From JBGPJO01 sp964348535 (GTDB lineage Bacteria > Patescibacteriota > Minisyncoccia > Phycocordibacterales > JAKFXT01): DNA of 17,272 nt. A model generated the notes under the pieces. That model had not been told where the DNA came from. It saw nothing but the letters and a program-made list of their open reading frames with translations, and ran no database searches. Within the stretch, counting starts at the first letter, position 1. Each line of letters begins with the position of its first letter. Made by a program: the position numbers and the translations under genes. The stretch is from assembly GCA_964348535.1 (NCBI GenBank), contig CAYGDB010000013.1, positions 1 to 17,272 on the forward strand, given 5' to 3'. This document shows, piece by piece, positions 6,352 to 13,683 of the stretch.

Positions 6352-8280
6352 TTAACCCTTGTTGGGCTCATCTCCACCCTCTTTAAATTCAGCTTCTCTG
6401 GTTTTTTCTTCTCCGGCAGTTTCTTCTGTGTCAGTTTTCTGCTCCGAGCTAGCATCGGATGAAGCTTTAGACATAGCCTCGCCTATTTTTTGAAGCTCAA
6501 GAGAAAGAGCATTCGTAGCATTTTTGACCGCCTCAATATCTTCACCGTCTTTTCCCGCCTGCGCGGACAGGATTTTTTTAAGGTCGGAGATTTTTTCTTC
6601 AACCACGGTTTTTATTTCAGCCGGCACTTTATCCCCTCCGTCTCTGATGGCTTTTTCCGCCGTATAAGAAAGCTGTTCGGCAGTATTCCTAACATCTATC
6701 ATCTCTTTCTTTTTAGCGTCATCACCAGCGTGGGCCTCGGCATCTTTTTTCATTTTTTCTATATCTGCATCGGTAAGACCAGAGCTTGCTTCTATTCTTA
6801 TGTTTTGTTCTTTGCCAGTCGTCTTGTCTTTGGCTTTAACATTCAAGATACCACTTGCGTCCACATCAAAAGTAACCTCAATCTGTGGCAGTCCTCGAGG
6901 CGAGGGTGCTATGCCATCCAAAATAAACTGACCGAGCGATTTATTATCGGAAGCCATTGCTCTCTCCCCCTGAACAATATGAATCTGAACAGATGTTTGA
7001 TTATCGGCAGCTGTGGAAAAAACTTGAGAACGAGATGTTGGTATGGTGGTATTGCGTTCTATAAGCTTGGTTGCCACCCCTCCCAAAGTTTCAATGCCAA
7101 GCGAAAGCGGGATAACATCAAGAAGCAAAATATCTTTGACATCACCCTGAAGAATTCCCGCCTGAACCGCAGCGCCTAGCGCAACCACCTCATCGGGATT
7201 TATGGAACGATTCGGTTCTTTGCCAAAAAATTCTTTCACAGCGGCCACTATTGCCGGCATTCTGGTTTGACCGCCGACCAATATTATTTCGTTAATTTCT
7301 TCTTTTTTAAACGGAGAAGCCTCTACGGCGCGTTTGGTGATGGCAAGCGCTCTTTCTATGTATTCGCGAGTAAGCTCCTCAAGTGAAGCGCGAGTCATTT
7401 TCAAAAGAAGATGTTTAGGACCTGAAGCGTCAGAGGTAATAAAAGGAATATTTATCTCCGTCTCCATGGTAGTGGACAATTCGTGCTTTGCTTTTTCTGC
7501 CGCTTCGTCAAGTCGCTGTAAAGCAAGCGGATCTTTGCTGACATCAATACCGCTTTGTTTTTTGTATTCGTCAGCGATAAAGCGAATTATTTTGTGGTCA
7601 ATATCCCGTCCGCCCAAGTGGGAGTCTCCATCGGTTGACTTCACTTCCACAACATCGTTACCGACTTCAAGAACAGAAACATCAAATGTGCCACCACCAA
7701 AATCAAAAACCACTATCTTTTCATCTTTTTTCTTGTCAAAACCATAAGCAAGAGCAGCCGCCGTCGGCTCGTTTATTATTCTTTTAACATCAAGACCCGC
7801 TATAGCGCCAGCGTCTTTTGTCGCTTTACGCTGGGCATCATTAAAATAAGCCGGAACGGTAATCACAGCTTCAGTGATTTTTTCTCCGAGCTTCGCCTCC
7901 GCATCGCTTTTTAATTTTTGAAGAAGCATGGCCGAAACTTCCTCCGGCTTGTATTTTTTATCTCCCATCTTCACATCCACACCTCCTGTCTCTGATTTTT
8001 CAATAACAAAAGAAGAATTTTTAAAATCTTCCTGCACACCCTTATCGCTAAAAGAATGTCCCATGAAGCGCTTGATGCCAACAATAGTATTGTTCGGATT
8101 GGTAACGGCCTGGCGTTTTGCCAAAAGACCAACGAGACGCTCTCCAGTTTTGGACTGGGCGATAATAGATGGAGTGGTGCGCGCTCCTTCGGCATTTTCA
8201 ATAATCTTTGGCGCCCCAGCTTCAATAATAGCCACAGCAGAGTTTGTCGTTCCCAAATCTATTCCTAAAATTTTTGCCAT
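6352..8280 (-). CDS. dnaK: Chaperone DnaK (Hsp70)
   Basis: Hsp70 ATP-dependent chaperone (642 aa). The nucleotide-binding domain shows DLGTTNS (8-14), Lys70, NEPTAAALAYG (170-180) and DFGGGTFD (193-200) with Thr197 at the position autophosphorylated in E. coli. The interdomain linker is represented by the DVIPLSLGIE stretch, followed by the substrate-binding domain and helical lid. The C terminus is a charged low-complexity tail ending DEPNKG, without the EEVD-type end. It lies 57 bp after grpE and before dnaJ, the standard Hsp70 cycle locus. Confidence 0.98.
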   Translation of the reverse strand: MAKILGIDLGTTNSAVAIIEAGAPKIIENAEGARTTPSIIAQSKTGERLVGLLAKRQAVTNPNNTIVGIKRFMGHSFSDKGVQEDFKNSSFVIEKSETGGVDVKMGDKKYKPEEVSAMLLQKLKSDAEAKLGEKITEAVITVPAYFNDAQRKATKDAGAIAGLDVKRIINEPTAAALAYGFDKKKDEKIVVFDFGGGTFDVSVLEVGNDVVEVKSTDGDSHLGGRDIDHKIIRFIADEYKKQSGIDVSKDPLALQRLDEAAEKAKHELSTTMETEINIPFITSDASGPKHLLLKMTRASLEELTREYIERALAITKRAVEASPFKKEEINEIILVGGQTRMPAIVAAVKEFFGKEPNRSINPDEVVALGAAVQAGILQGDVKDILLLDVIPLSLGIETLGGVATKLIERNTTIPTSRSQVFSTAADNQTSVQIHIVQGERAMASDNKSLGQFILDGIAPSPRGLPQIEVTFDVDASGILNVKAKDKTTGKEQNIRIEASSGLTDADIEKMKKDAEAHAGDDAKKKEMIDVRNTAEQLSYTAEKAIRDGGDKVPAEIKTVVEEKISDLKKILSAQAGKDGEDIEAVKNATNALSLELQKIGEAMSKASSDASSEQKTDTEETAGEEKTREAEFKEGGDEPNKG

Positions 8281-8337
8281 ATTTTTGCTTTAATTATTAC
8301 TAATTATTTAATTACTTTATTGCTTTTGCCCTGCCGT

Positions 8338-8943
8338 TTATTGCTCACTATTTGAATCAAAAATATTAACTCGAGCCGGTTTCAAAACTTTGCCGTTTAT
8401 AGAGTAACCTTTTTGAATGACAGAAGCCACGGAGTGGTCAAGATTTTTATCATCAGTTTGGATAGATGAAACGGTAGTTTGTAGCTTCGGGTCAAAAGGA
8501 CTTCCTATTTCAGGATTTATTTCTGAAAGTCCGTGCTCGGATAATCCATTCACAAGCTCGCGATTGATGTGCTCCATTCCGAGCCTCCAATCTTTCGGAA
8601 GGGCTTCCCATGCTTCTTTATTAGCCATTGCCATTCCAAAACTTTCAAGAACCGGCAAAAGTCGCGTAATCAGTTTTTCCTCGGCAAATTTTACAAACTC
8701 CTTCCTCCATTCTTCATCTTGGCGTCTCAAGTTTACGGTATCGGCTTTCATTCTTTGCCAACCGTCCAAATATTCCTGCCTTTCTTTTTGAGACCTCTTT
8801 AAAGCCTCCCGAAGTTTCTTTATGGCAAGAAGTGGATTTTTCTCCTCCTCTTCATCTACAAATTCAACATCTTCCTTCTCTTCATTATAATAACTTTCAG
8901 ACACAGTGTCAAATTCCTGCTCTTTGTCTTTATTTTCATCCAT
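8338..8943 (-). CDS. grpE: Nucleotide exchange factor GrpE
   Basis: GrpE (201 aa) promotes ADP release from DnaK. It has an acidic N-terminal tail (1-35), a long coiled coil (about 36-90), and the C-terminal beta-wing with IGSPFDPKLQTTV and the closing VIQKGYSINGKVLKPARV signature. First gene of the grpE-dnaK-dnaJ locus, with a near-consensus sigma70-type promoter 15 nt upstream of the start codon. The transcript would have only a short leader with no Shine-Dalgarno. Confidence 0.96.
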   Translation of the reverse strand: MDENKDKEQEFDTVSESYYNEEKEDVEFVDEEEEKNPLLAIKKLREALKRSQKERQEYLDGWQRMKADTVNLRRQDEEWRKEFVKFAEEKLITRLLPVLESFGMAMANKEAWEALPKDWRLGMEHINRELVNGLSEHGLSEINPEIGSPFDPKLQTTVSSIQTDDKNLDHSVASVIQKGYSINGKVLKPARVNIFDSNSEQ

Positions 8944-8958
8944 ATTTTTATGTTTCTT

Positions 8959-8986
8959 ATTATATCAGACTGTTTTTGTGTGTCAA
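8959..8986 (-). promoter_or_regulatory. Promoter of grpE
   Basis: On the minus strand TTGACA (8981-8986) and TATAAT (8959-8964) are separated by 16 bp, both exact sigma70 consensus hexamers. Predicted transcription start is about 8 nt before the grpE ATG. No heat-shock operator such as CIRCE (TTAGCACTC-N9-GAGTGCTAA) is seen, so the basis of any heat induction is not visible here. Confidence 0.75.
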
Positions 8987-8994
8987 ATTACTAC

Positions 8995-9023
8995 TTGACA
9001 GAAGCATCTACACATGCTAGGGT
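8995..9023 (+). promoter_or_regulatory. Promoter of the 73-aa membrane-protein gene
   Basis: TTGACA (8995-9000), a 17-bp spacer, and TAGGGT (9018-9023) preceded by TGC as an extended -10. It points away from the grpE promoter; the two -35 hexamers are an inverted pair 8 bp apart. The leader that would follow (about 9030-9062) contains a GAGG Shine-Dalgarno. Confidence 0.55.
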
Positions 9024-9062
9024 CTAGGCAGAAGTTCCCACACACAAACAGAGGATGAAGCA

Positions 9063-9284
9063 ATGACTGAGGACAAACTTAATGATCTCGTAGCCTTTAG
9101 AACAGGGTTCGGGATTATCATAATAATGATAATCCTAACATTAATTACTGTTGTGATTATGGAACCTGTAAAGGAGATCTTCTGGTTTACGGTTGTCCTA
9201 TTCACAGGTGCCCTTTTAGCAATGTTGGCACTATATTATGATGTCAACAAAGCAATCAGAGCAATCAGAGCAATCAAAAAATGA
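9063..9284 (+). CDS. Small two-helix membrane protein, function unknown
   Basis: 73 aa, and the only convincing plus-strand gene. A short polar N terminus is followed by two hydrophobic segments (about 16-33 and 38-59) joined by a tight EPVK turn, then a basic tail containing AIRAIRAIKK. I recognise no family. Support for a real gene: a promoter with consensus -35 and extended -10, a GAGG Shine-Dalgarno (9051-9054) 8 nt before ATG, and a strong terminator 6 bp after the stop. The basic tail is encoded by a 9-bp tandem repeat (GCAATCAGA, three copies). Possible roles include a small membrane regulator, a holin-like or toxin-like peptide; none can be shown. Confidence 0.7.
   Translation: MTEDKLNDLVAFRTGFGIIIIMIILTLITVVIMEPVKEIFWFTVVLFTGALLAMLALYYDVNKAIRAIRAIKK
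9252..9278 (+). repeat. 9-bp tandem repeat in the small membrane-protein gene
   Basis: Three consecutive copies of GCAATCAGA (the last ending AAA) encode the AIR-AIR-AIK tail. The unit is a multiple of three, so copy-number change would lengthen or shorten the basic tail without a frameshift. Confidence 0.6.
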
Positions 9285-9289
9285 AATCA

Positions 9290-9325
9290 AAAAAGGGCTG
9301 GGTCGCGCGCGACCCAGCCCTTTTT
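9290..9325. terminator. Bidirectional rho-independent terminator
   Basis: A perfect 36-bp palindrome: AAAAAGGGCTGGGTCGCG followed by its exact reverse complement, so a GC-rich stem is flanked by A5 and T5 runs on both strands. It sits between the converging 73-aa gene and rpsI and can terminate both. Confidence 0.9.
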
Positions 9326-9328
9326 AAA

Positions 9329-9370
9329 TTCTAGTGTCTGATATCTAATGTCTAATGTCTAATATCTATC
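9329..9370. repeat. 7-bp tandem repeat array (consensus GTCTAAT)
   Basis: Six head-to-tail heptamers: TTCTAGT, GTCTGAT, ATCTAAT, GTCTAAT, GTCTAAT, ATCTATC. The array fills the gap between the terminator and the rpsI stop. The inner copies are most alike and the outer ones diverge, as expected of an ageing tandem array. Confidence 0.65.
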
Positions 9371-9374
9371 TTCT

Positions 9375-9785
9375 CTAGCGCTTGCTCCACTTAGGAGCTT
9401 TGCGGGCTTTCTTGAGTCCAAACTTGCGACGCTCTTTGGCGCGCGGGTCGCGCTTCAAAAAACCTTTGGCTTTTAAAACTTTTCGAAGTGAATGATCATA
9501 CTTTTCAAGAGCGCGAGAAATAGAGTGTCTTATAGCTATGGCTTGAGAAGCGTAACCTCCGCCCAAAACCTTGACCGATACTTTGAATTTCACCGGAATG
9601 TTGGCTTCTGTGAAAGCCTCGGAGACCGCTTTTTGTTCGTCTTTTGTGGGAAAATAGTCGGCCAAATCTTTTCCGTTTATAACCACAGACTGGCTGGACG
9701 CTTCTTCAAGACGAACGCGGGATATAGATGTTTTTCTGCGCCCCACCGCCTCCACATATTTTGTTTTTGTCTTCATTTCTGCCAT
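9375..9785 (-). CDS. rpsI: 30S ribosomal protein S9
   Basis: S9 (uS9, 136 aa) binds the 16S rRNA head, and its C-terminal tail reaches the P-site tRNA. It has VEAVGRRKTSISRVRL near the N terminus, the GGGYASQAIAIRHSISRAL core, and the invariant terminal SKR. Last gene of the operon, 4 bp after rplM. A second in-frame ATG three codons in is an alternative start. Confidence 0.97.
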   Translation of the reverse strand: MAEMKTKTKYVEAVGRRKTSISRVRLEEASSQSVVINGKDLADYFPTKDEQKAVSEAFTEANIPVKFKVSVKVLGGGYASQAIAIRHSISRALEKYDHSLRKVLKAKGFLKRDPRAKERRKFGLKKARKAPKWSKR

Positions 9786-9789
9786 AAAA

Positions 9790-10137
9790 CTACTCTGTGA
9801 TAATTAAGTTTTTTATAATCTTTGAGCGATGAGTGTTTTTCGGCAACATTCCGTAAACCGCTTTTTTCAAAAGCTCTCTCTTTCCTTTTTTCGCAACCAC
9901 CTGTCGTCCGGTTAAAATCTTAAGTCCGCCAGGATACCCCGAGTAGCGCTTATGCTTTATACCGGCAAGCTTCCTGTCCGTTGTGCTGATTTCACCGGCG
10001 TTTGTTACCGTTACTTTTACAGACGGCAAGATATGCCGTTCAAAATCACTTTCATTCTTACCTCTAAGAAGCACCGCAAGCTCAGAGGCTAACCTTCCTA
10101 ATTTTTTACCGGATGCGTTTATGTTTACTTCTTTCAT
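9790..10137 (-). CDS. rplM: 50S ribosomal protein L13, short form
   Basis: L13 (uL13) is an early-assembly protein binding 23S rRNA. Diagnostic motifs are LGRLASELAVLLRGK, the YSGYPGGLK block and GMLPKNTHRSK. At 115 aa it is shorter than the usual approximately 140-145 aa, lacking part of the N-terminal strand and the final segment after KNLIITE (the usual Y-x-G-x-x-HPHxxQxP end). It starts 2 bp after rplQ, and rpsI follows after 4 bp, so translation is probably coupled. Confidence 0.95.
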   Translation of the reverse strand: MKEVNINASGKKLGRLASELAVLLRGKNESDFERHILPSVKVTVTNAGEISTTDRKLAGIKHKRYSGYPGGLKILTGRQVVAKKGKRELLKKAVYGMLPKNTHRSKIIKNLIITE

Positions 10138-10139
10138 AA

Positions 10140-10493
10140 TTATACAAACTCAATCATTGCTCTTTTGGAGGCGTCTGACTTCCTAATGGGCAACTTGATT
10201 ATTCTGGTGTAGCCACCCTGCCTTTCTTTATACTTTGGAGCGATATCTTTTACAAGTTTTTTAGCGGCGAACTCGTTGCCACCAAGGCGGGCTATCAAAA
10301 TCCTGCGTGAAGCGACAGTTCCCTTTTTTCCAAAAGTAACTAAACGCTCAACAAAAGGGCGCAGTTCTTTTGCCTTGGCTTCAGTGGTTGAAATCTTGCC
10401 ATTTGAAATAAGATTGGTGGCAAGCCCGCGAATAAGAGCCAAGCGAAGCTTGCTTACACGACCGAATTTTCGACCTTTTTTATGATGATTCAT
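10140..10493 (-). CDS. rplQ: 50S ribosomal protein L17
   Basis: L17 (bL17, 117 aa) lies near the exit tunnel. It begins MNHHKKGRKFGR and has the family's LIRGLATNLISNGKISTTEAKAKELRP block and GGYTRIIKLP end. It follows rpoA by 18 bp in the conserved alpha-operon order. Confidence 0.97.
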   Translation of the reverse strand: MNHHKKGRKFGRVSKLRLALIRGLATNLISNGKISTTEAKAKELRPFVERLVTFGKKGTVASRRILIARLGGNEFAAKKLVKDIAPKYKERQGGYTRIIKLPIRKSDASKRAMIEFV

Positions 10494-10511
10494 AGATTAG
10501 AAATTAAATTA

Positions 10512-11468
10512 TTATTTAAGAGTAACTCCGTAATTTAAAAGCATTCTTTTAATTTCCTGTATCCCCTTGCTTCCCAAACCGTCTATATCAAGTATGTCTT
10601 CCTCTTTCTTGCGAACCAGCCCTCCAACAGTGCGGATGTTGGCAGCGGCGAGAGCATTTACGGTACGAAGAGACATATCAAGAGCCTCAATTCTAGTCTT
10701 TAGGGTCTCAGCGTCAAGCGAAGATTTTTTTTCTTTTTTGTCTTCGTCCGCTTCCGGACTTGAAGTCTCAATTTCCTCTTCTTTAAAACCGACAATAGAC
10801 TTTAATTGGCTAATCATTATTTCAATCGATTTTGAAAGAGCCTCCTCCGGTGTAATGGTCCCGTCGGTCTCAATAGAAACGCGAAGACGATTGAAGTCCG
10901 TTCGATCTCCAACACGCATATTTTCCACCTCGTAATTAACTCGGCGGATCGGAGTAAAACTTGCGTCAAGGGCTATGGTGCCTATGTCAACTTTATCTTT
11001 CTGAAGGACTTCTTTTGAAACATATCCGAGACCGCGCTCAACTTTCATTTCCAAATTCAAAGAGGTGTTCTTGTCAGTTATATGAGCAATAAATTGTTCC
11101 GGATTCAAAATTTCAACCTGACCGGGCACCTCTATGTCCTTAGCGGTAATTTCTTTTATTCCCTTTACATTCAGCTTCAATATTTGCGGCTCTCCACTAT
11201 TCATTTTAATGCGAACTTTTTTCAAATTTAAAATGAGAGTAATAATATCATCGCGAAGACCCGGAAGAGTTGAAAATTCATGCGACACTCCGTCTATTTT
11301 CACTTCGGTAATGGCAACTCCAGGCAAAGATGAAAGAATAATCCGGCGAAGAGAATTTCCAAGGGTGTGCCCGTAGCCCGGATAAAGCCCGTCAATTTCA
11401 TAGACACCTCCCGTTTCTTTTTCGGAAACAATCTTTGGTTTTGATGGTAAAACAATTTGATAATCCAT
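10512..11468 (-). CDS. rpoA: DNA-directed RNA polymerase subunit alpha
   Basis: RNA polymerase alpha (318 aa) scaffolds beta/beta' assembly and contacts promoter UP elements. The N-terminal domain (about 1-228) includes GYGHTLGNSLRR at 31-42. An acidic/lysine-rich linker (about 229-252) precedes the C-terminal domain (about 255-318). In that domain Arg268, Asn271 and Lys301 correspond to E. coli R265, N268 and K298, so DNA and UP-element binding looks preserved. Gap of 31 bp from rpsD. Confidence 0.98.
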   Translation of the reverse strand: MDYQIVLPSKPKIVSEKETGGVYEIDGLYPGYGHTLGNSLRRIILSSLPGVAITEVKIDGVSHEFSTLPGLRDDIITLILNLKKVRIKMNSGEPQILKLNVKGIKEITAKDIEVPGQVEILNPEQFIAHITDKNTSLNLEMKVERGLGYVSKEVLQKDKVDIGTIALDASFTPIRRVNYEVENMRVGDRTDFNRLRVSIETDGTITPEEALSKSIEIMISQLKSIVGFKEEEIETSSPEADEDKKEKKSSLDAETLKTRIEALDMSLRTVNALAAANIRTVGGLVRKKEEDILDIDGLGSKGIQEIKRMLLNYGVTLK

Positions 11469-11499
11469 ACGCGTGTTTAATAATTAATATTTAAAAAAA

Positions 11500-12108
11500 C
11501 TAACGACTGTAATATTCCAAAACCGGAGCCAAATCAAAATGATTTGCGGTTCTGTCATATTTTGGAAGAGAAACGACCCTCCCTTCCAACTTCTCCGCAT
11601 CAAACAAAAACCATTCCGGTTGTTTTAAATCCTTAAGTTTTTCATAAATATCAGTAAAGAGAGGACTTGCCTTACTGCCTTGTCTTACAGAGATGATATC
11701 CTCCTTGCTAACGACAAAAGAAGGGCTTTTGACTCTTCGTCCGTTTAAAGTTATGTGTCCATGACTGACCATTTGCCTCGCAGCCTGACGAGTGGGGGCA
11801 AGTCCCATTCTGTAAACAGCATTATCAAGCCTGGTTTCAAGATACAAATAAAGAGCCTCGGCGGGATTTACTCCGCCAAAATCCATAGCTTTTTTGACGT
11901 AATTTTTAAACTGTCTTTCGGAAACATAATAGCTGAATCTTACCTTTTGTTTTTCAAGAAGTTGCTTGGAATATTCGCTTTTATTGCCAAAACGGCGGGT
12001 TTTTTTACCAGCCCGAGCTTCTGAAAGCTGAAACTTCTGACTCTGGGTTTTATCAAAAACTTGAGCGCCAAGACGTTTTGCTATTTTATATTTTGGTCCA
12101 ATTTTCAT
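11500..12108 (-). CDS. rpsD: 30S ribosomal protein S4
   Basis: S4 (uS4, 202 aa) is a primary 16S rRNA-binding protein; in many bacteria it also represses its own operon. It has the RLDNAVYRMGLAPTRQAARQ core and the S4 RNA-binding domain GHITLNGRRVKSPSFVV. The N-terminal part has no cysteine cluster, so it is the zinc-free form. Its start follows rpsK by 13 bp. Confidence 0.97.
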   Translation of the reverse strand: MKIGPKYKIAKRLGAQVFDKTQSQKFQLSEARAGKKTRRFGNKSEYSKQLLEKQKVRFSYYVSERQFKNYVKKAMDFGGVNPAEALYLYLETRLDNAVYRMGLAPTRQAARQMVSHGHITLNGRRVKSPSFVVSKEDIISVRQGSKASPLFTDIYEKLKDLKQPEWFLFDAEKLEGRVVSLPKYDRTANHFDLAPVLEYYSR

Positions 12109-12121
12109 ATATTATATAAAT

Positions 12122-12556
12122 TTAAACTCTTCTTGGTTTGGGTGGTTTAGGCCCATTATGAGGAACTGGCGTAACATCTTTTATTGAAGTAATGTCAATA
12201 CCCTTTGAAGAAAATCCCCTTATAGCCGACTCCCTTCCTGATCCGACACCTTTAACGACAACATCAACCTCTCTCATTCCCATGACGGTCGCTTTGTCTC
12301 CAAGCAATTCACCCACTTTTGCCGCGGCAAAGGGAGTTCCTTTCTTTGCTCCGGCAAATCCCAAAGCGCCACTTGAAGATGACGCGATGGCGTTACCTTT
12401 TTTATCAGCCAAAAGAACTATGGTGTTATTATAAGTTGACTGAACAAACAAAATACCAGAATCAACCTTTTTCTTTGAAGCGCGAGAAAGGGCCTTGCCA
12501 CGCATGTCGGCATTTACCTCTCCCCCGCTTTTTTTTACAATTCGTTTTTTTCCCAT
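12122..12556 (-). CDS. rpsK: 30S ribosomal protein S11
   Basis: S11 (uS11, 144 aa) forms part of the 30S platform. It shows VQSTYNNTIVLLADKKGNAI, the GxxGFxGAKKGTPFAA block and the basic C-terminal PHNGPKPPKPRRV. The lysine-rich N-terminal extension (about 1-30) is longer than in minimal homologues. Gap of 47 bp from rpsM. Confidence 0.97.
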   Translation of the reverse strand: MGKKRIVKKSGGEVNADMRGKALSRASKKKVDSGILFVQSTYNNTIVLLADKKGNAIASSSSGALGFAGAKKGTPFAAAKVGELLGDKATVMGMREVDVVVKGVGSGRESAIRGFSSKGIDITSIKDVTPVPHNGPKPPKPRRV

Positions 12557-12603
12557 AATTTTTCGCTAAAAATACTTCTGTTCTATTCTAAAAACTCTAA
12601 AGA

Positions 12604-12984
12604 CTATGTTTTCTCCACCTTTCTTCTGCCGCTACTCATGGTTTTTCTAACATTTCCTCTTATCGTTCTAGAGTTAGTCTTAGTCCTTTGTCCACGGGCT
12701 GGGAGACGCTTCGTGTGCCGACTTCCTCTGTAAGATTTTATGTCTTTTAAACGCTTGACGTTTTGAGAAACAATTCTTTTCAAATCTCCTTCGGTCTTGA
12801 AAGTCTCAACAATCGCCCTGATGCTATTTTCTTCGGCCGCTGAAACATCTTTGGCTTTTTTGCCAAAATCAACTTTCGCGTCACGCAATATTGAAAGAGC
12901 ACGGACGCGTCCTATGCCATATATGGCAGTGAGACCAATTTCAAGTCTTTTATTATCAGGTATTGTTATTCCGGATATTCTCAT
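12604..12984 (-). CDS. rpsM: 30S ribosomal protein S13
   Basis: S13 (uS13, 126 aa) bridges 30S and 50S at B1a/B1b and contacts P-site tRNA. MRISGITIPDNKRLEIGLT, IYGIGRVRA and the basic RGQRTKTNSRTIRG tail are diagnostic. Its start is 4 bp after the rpmJ stop, with an AAGG 8 nt before ATG that could be a weak Shine-Dalgarno. Confidence 0.97.
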   Translation of the reverse strand: MRISGITIPDNKRLEIGLTAIYGIGRVRALSILRDAKVDFGKKAKDVSAAEENSIRAIVETFKTEGDLKRIVSQNVKRLKDIKSYRGSRHTKRLPARGQRTKTNSRTIRGNVRKTMSSGRRKVEKT

Positions 12985-12988
12985 AAAA

Positions 12989-13102
12989 TTAACCTTGACG
13001 CTGTTTATGCTTTGGATTTTTACAAATCACAACCAAGCGACCCTTTCTTCTAAGAGCCTTGCAAGTTGGACAAATTTTTTTAACGGAAGCGCGTATCTTC
13101 AT
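12989..13102 (-). CDS. rpmJ: 50S ribosomal protein L36
   Basis: A 37-aa frame beginning MKIRASVKKICPTCKALRRK. Cys11, Cys14, Cys27 and His32 form the zinc-binding CCCH set of C+ type L36 (bL36). L36 is the smallest 50S protein and this length is standard. It sits between infA and rpsM as in most bacteria. Confidence 0.96.
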   Translation of the reverse strand: MKIRASVKKICPTCKALRRKGRLVVICKNPKHKQRQG

Positions 13103-13209
13103 TATTTAGTGATTAGAATAAGTGAGCTAAAAAATCTATTGACTATGCCATATTAAAACAAAAATAGAGCTAATTTATTATCGCTAGCCCTGTACTCTTC
13201 GAGAAACTT

Positions 13210-13425
13210 CTAAAATCTTCTGACAATTCTTCCTTTACCCCCATAAGGATCAAGCTCCAACTCAACCGAATCGCCCACCAAAACTCTAATCCTATGAAGG
13301 CGCATTTTACCTCCGAGATAGGCTAGTATTATTTCACCATTCTCTAATGAAACCCTAAAAAGGGTATTCGGGAGGGCTTCTGTAACAGTCCCGCTTACCC
13401 GTTCTATTTTTTTAGAATTATCCAT
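13210..13425 (-). CDS. infA: Translation initiation factor IF-1
   Basis: IF-1 (71 aa) is a single OB-fold protein that occupies the 30S A site during initiation. Family features are VSGTVTEALPNTLFRVSLENG, the HRIRVLVGDSVELEL block and KGRIVRRF at the end. First gene of the operon; a gap of 107 bp separates it from rpmJ. The predicted leader from the nearer promoter is about 14 nt and has no Shine-Dalgarno. Confidence 0.96.
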   Translation of the reverse strand: MDNSKKIERVSGTVTEALPNTLFRVSLENGEIILAYLGGKMRLHRIRVLVGDSVELELDPYGGKGRIVRRF

Positions 13426-13445
13426 TTATAAGAGCGAATTTCGAC

Positions 13446-13474
13446 ATACTATCAGAAAAGCTAAATGAAGTCAA
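13446..13474 (-). promoter_or_regulatory. Proximal promoter (P2) of the infA ribosomal operon
   Basis: On the minus strand TTGACT (13469-13474), a 17-bp spacer and TAGTAT (13446-13451) preceded by TGA, an extended -10. Transcription would start about 14 nt before the infA ATG. Confidence 0.6.
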
Positions 13475-13531
13475 ACAAAAGAAGCTTCCACAGGAAGACC
13501 TCAAATTTTCTAATATCATAACTACCTAATC

Positions 13532-13559
13532 AGTTTATAAAATAGCACAAATTTGTCAA
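13532..13559 (-). promoter_or_regulatory. Distal promoter (P1) candidate of the infA operon
   Basis: On the minus strand an exact TTGACA (13554-13559), a 16-bp spacer and TAAACT (13532-13537). It would add a leader of about 100 nt containing the CTTCC-ACA-GGAAG stem at 13485-13497. Weaker -10 than the proximal promoter. Confidence 0.4.
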
Positions 13560-13644
13560 TGATTTTCTTCATTTAGTAGACGACATCAGAACCTACTTTA
13601 TGAGCGCAGATAGCTATTTTATATTCCGAATTTTGTAAAATGAA

Positions 13645-13670
13645 AACCCCACACCATGCGATGCGGGGTT
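13645..13670 (-). terminator. Rho-independent terminator of the orphan gene
   Basis: Read on the minus strand, AACCCC pairs with GGGGTT, extended by a G-T wobble, a C-G and an A-T pair around an 8-nt loop, and the stem runs into TTTT. It lies 14 bp after the stop of the upstream orphan gene. Confidence 0.75.
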
Positions 13671-13683
13671 CAGTTAAAGACAA

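Noticed and set aside
6490..7179. 229-aa plus-strand frame opposite dnaK
   Set aside because: It lies entirely antisense to a strongly conserved gene, a common by-product of dnaK codon bias.
9329..9370. CRISPR array
   Set aside because: The units are 7 bp and directly adjacent, with no spacers.
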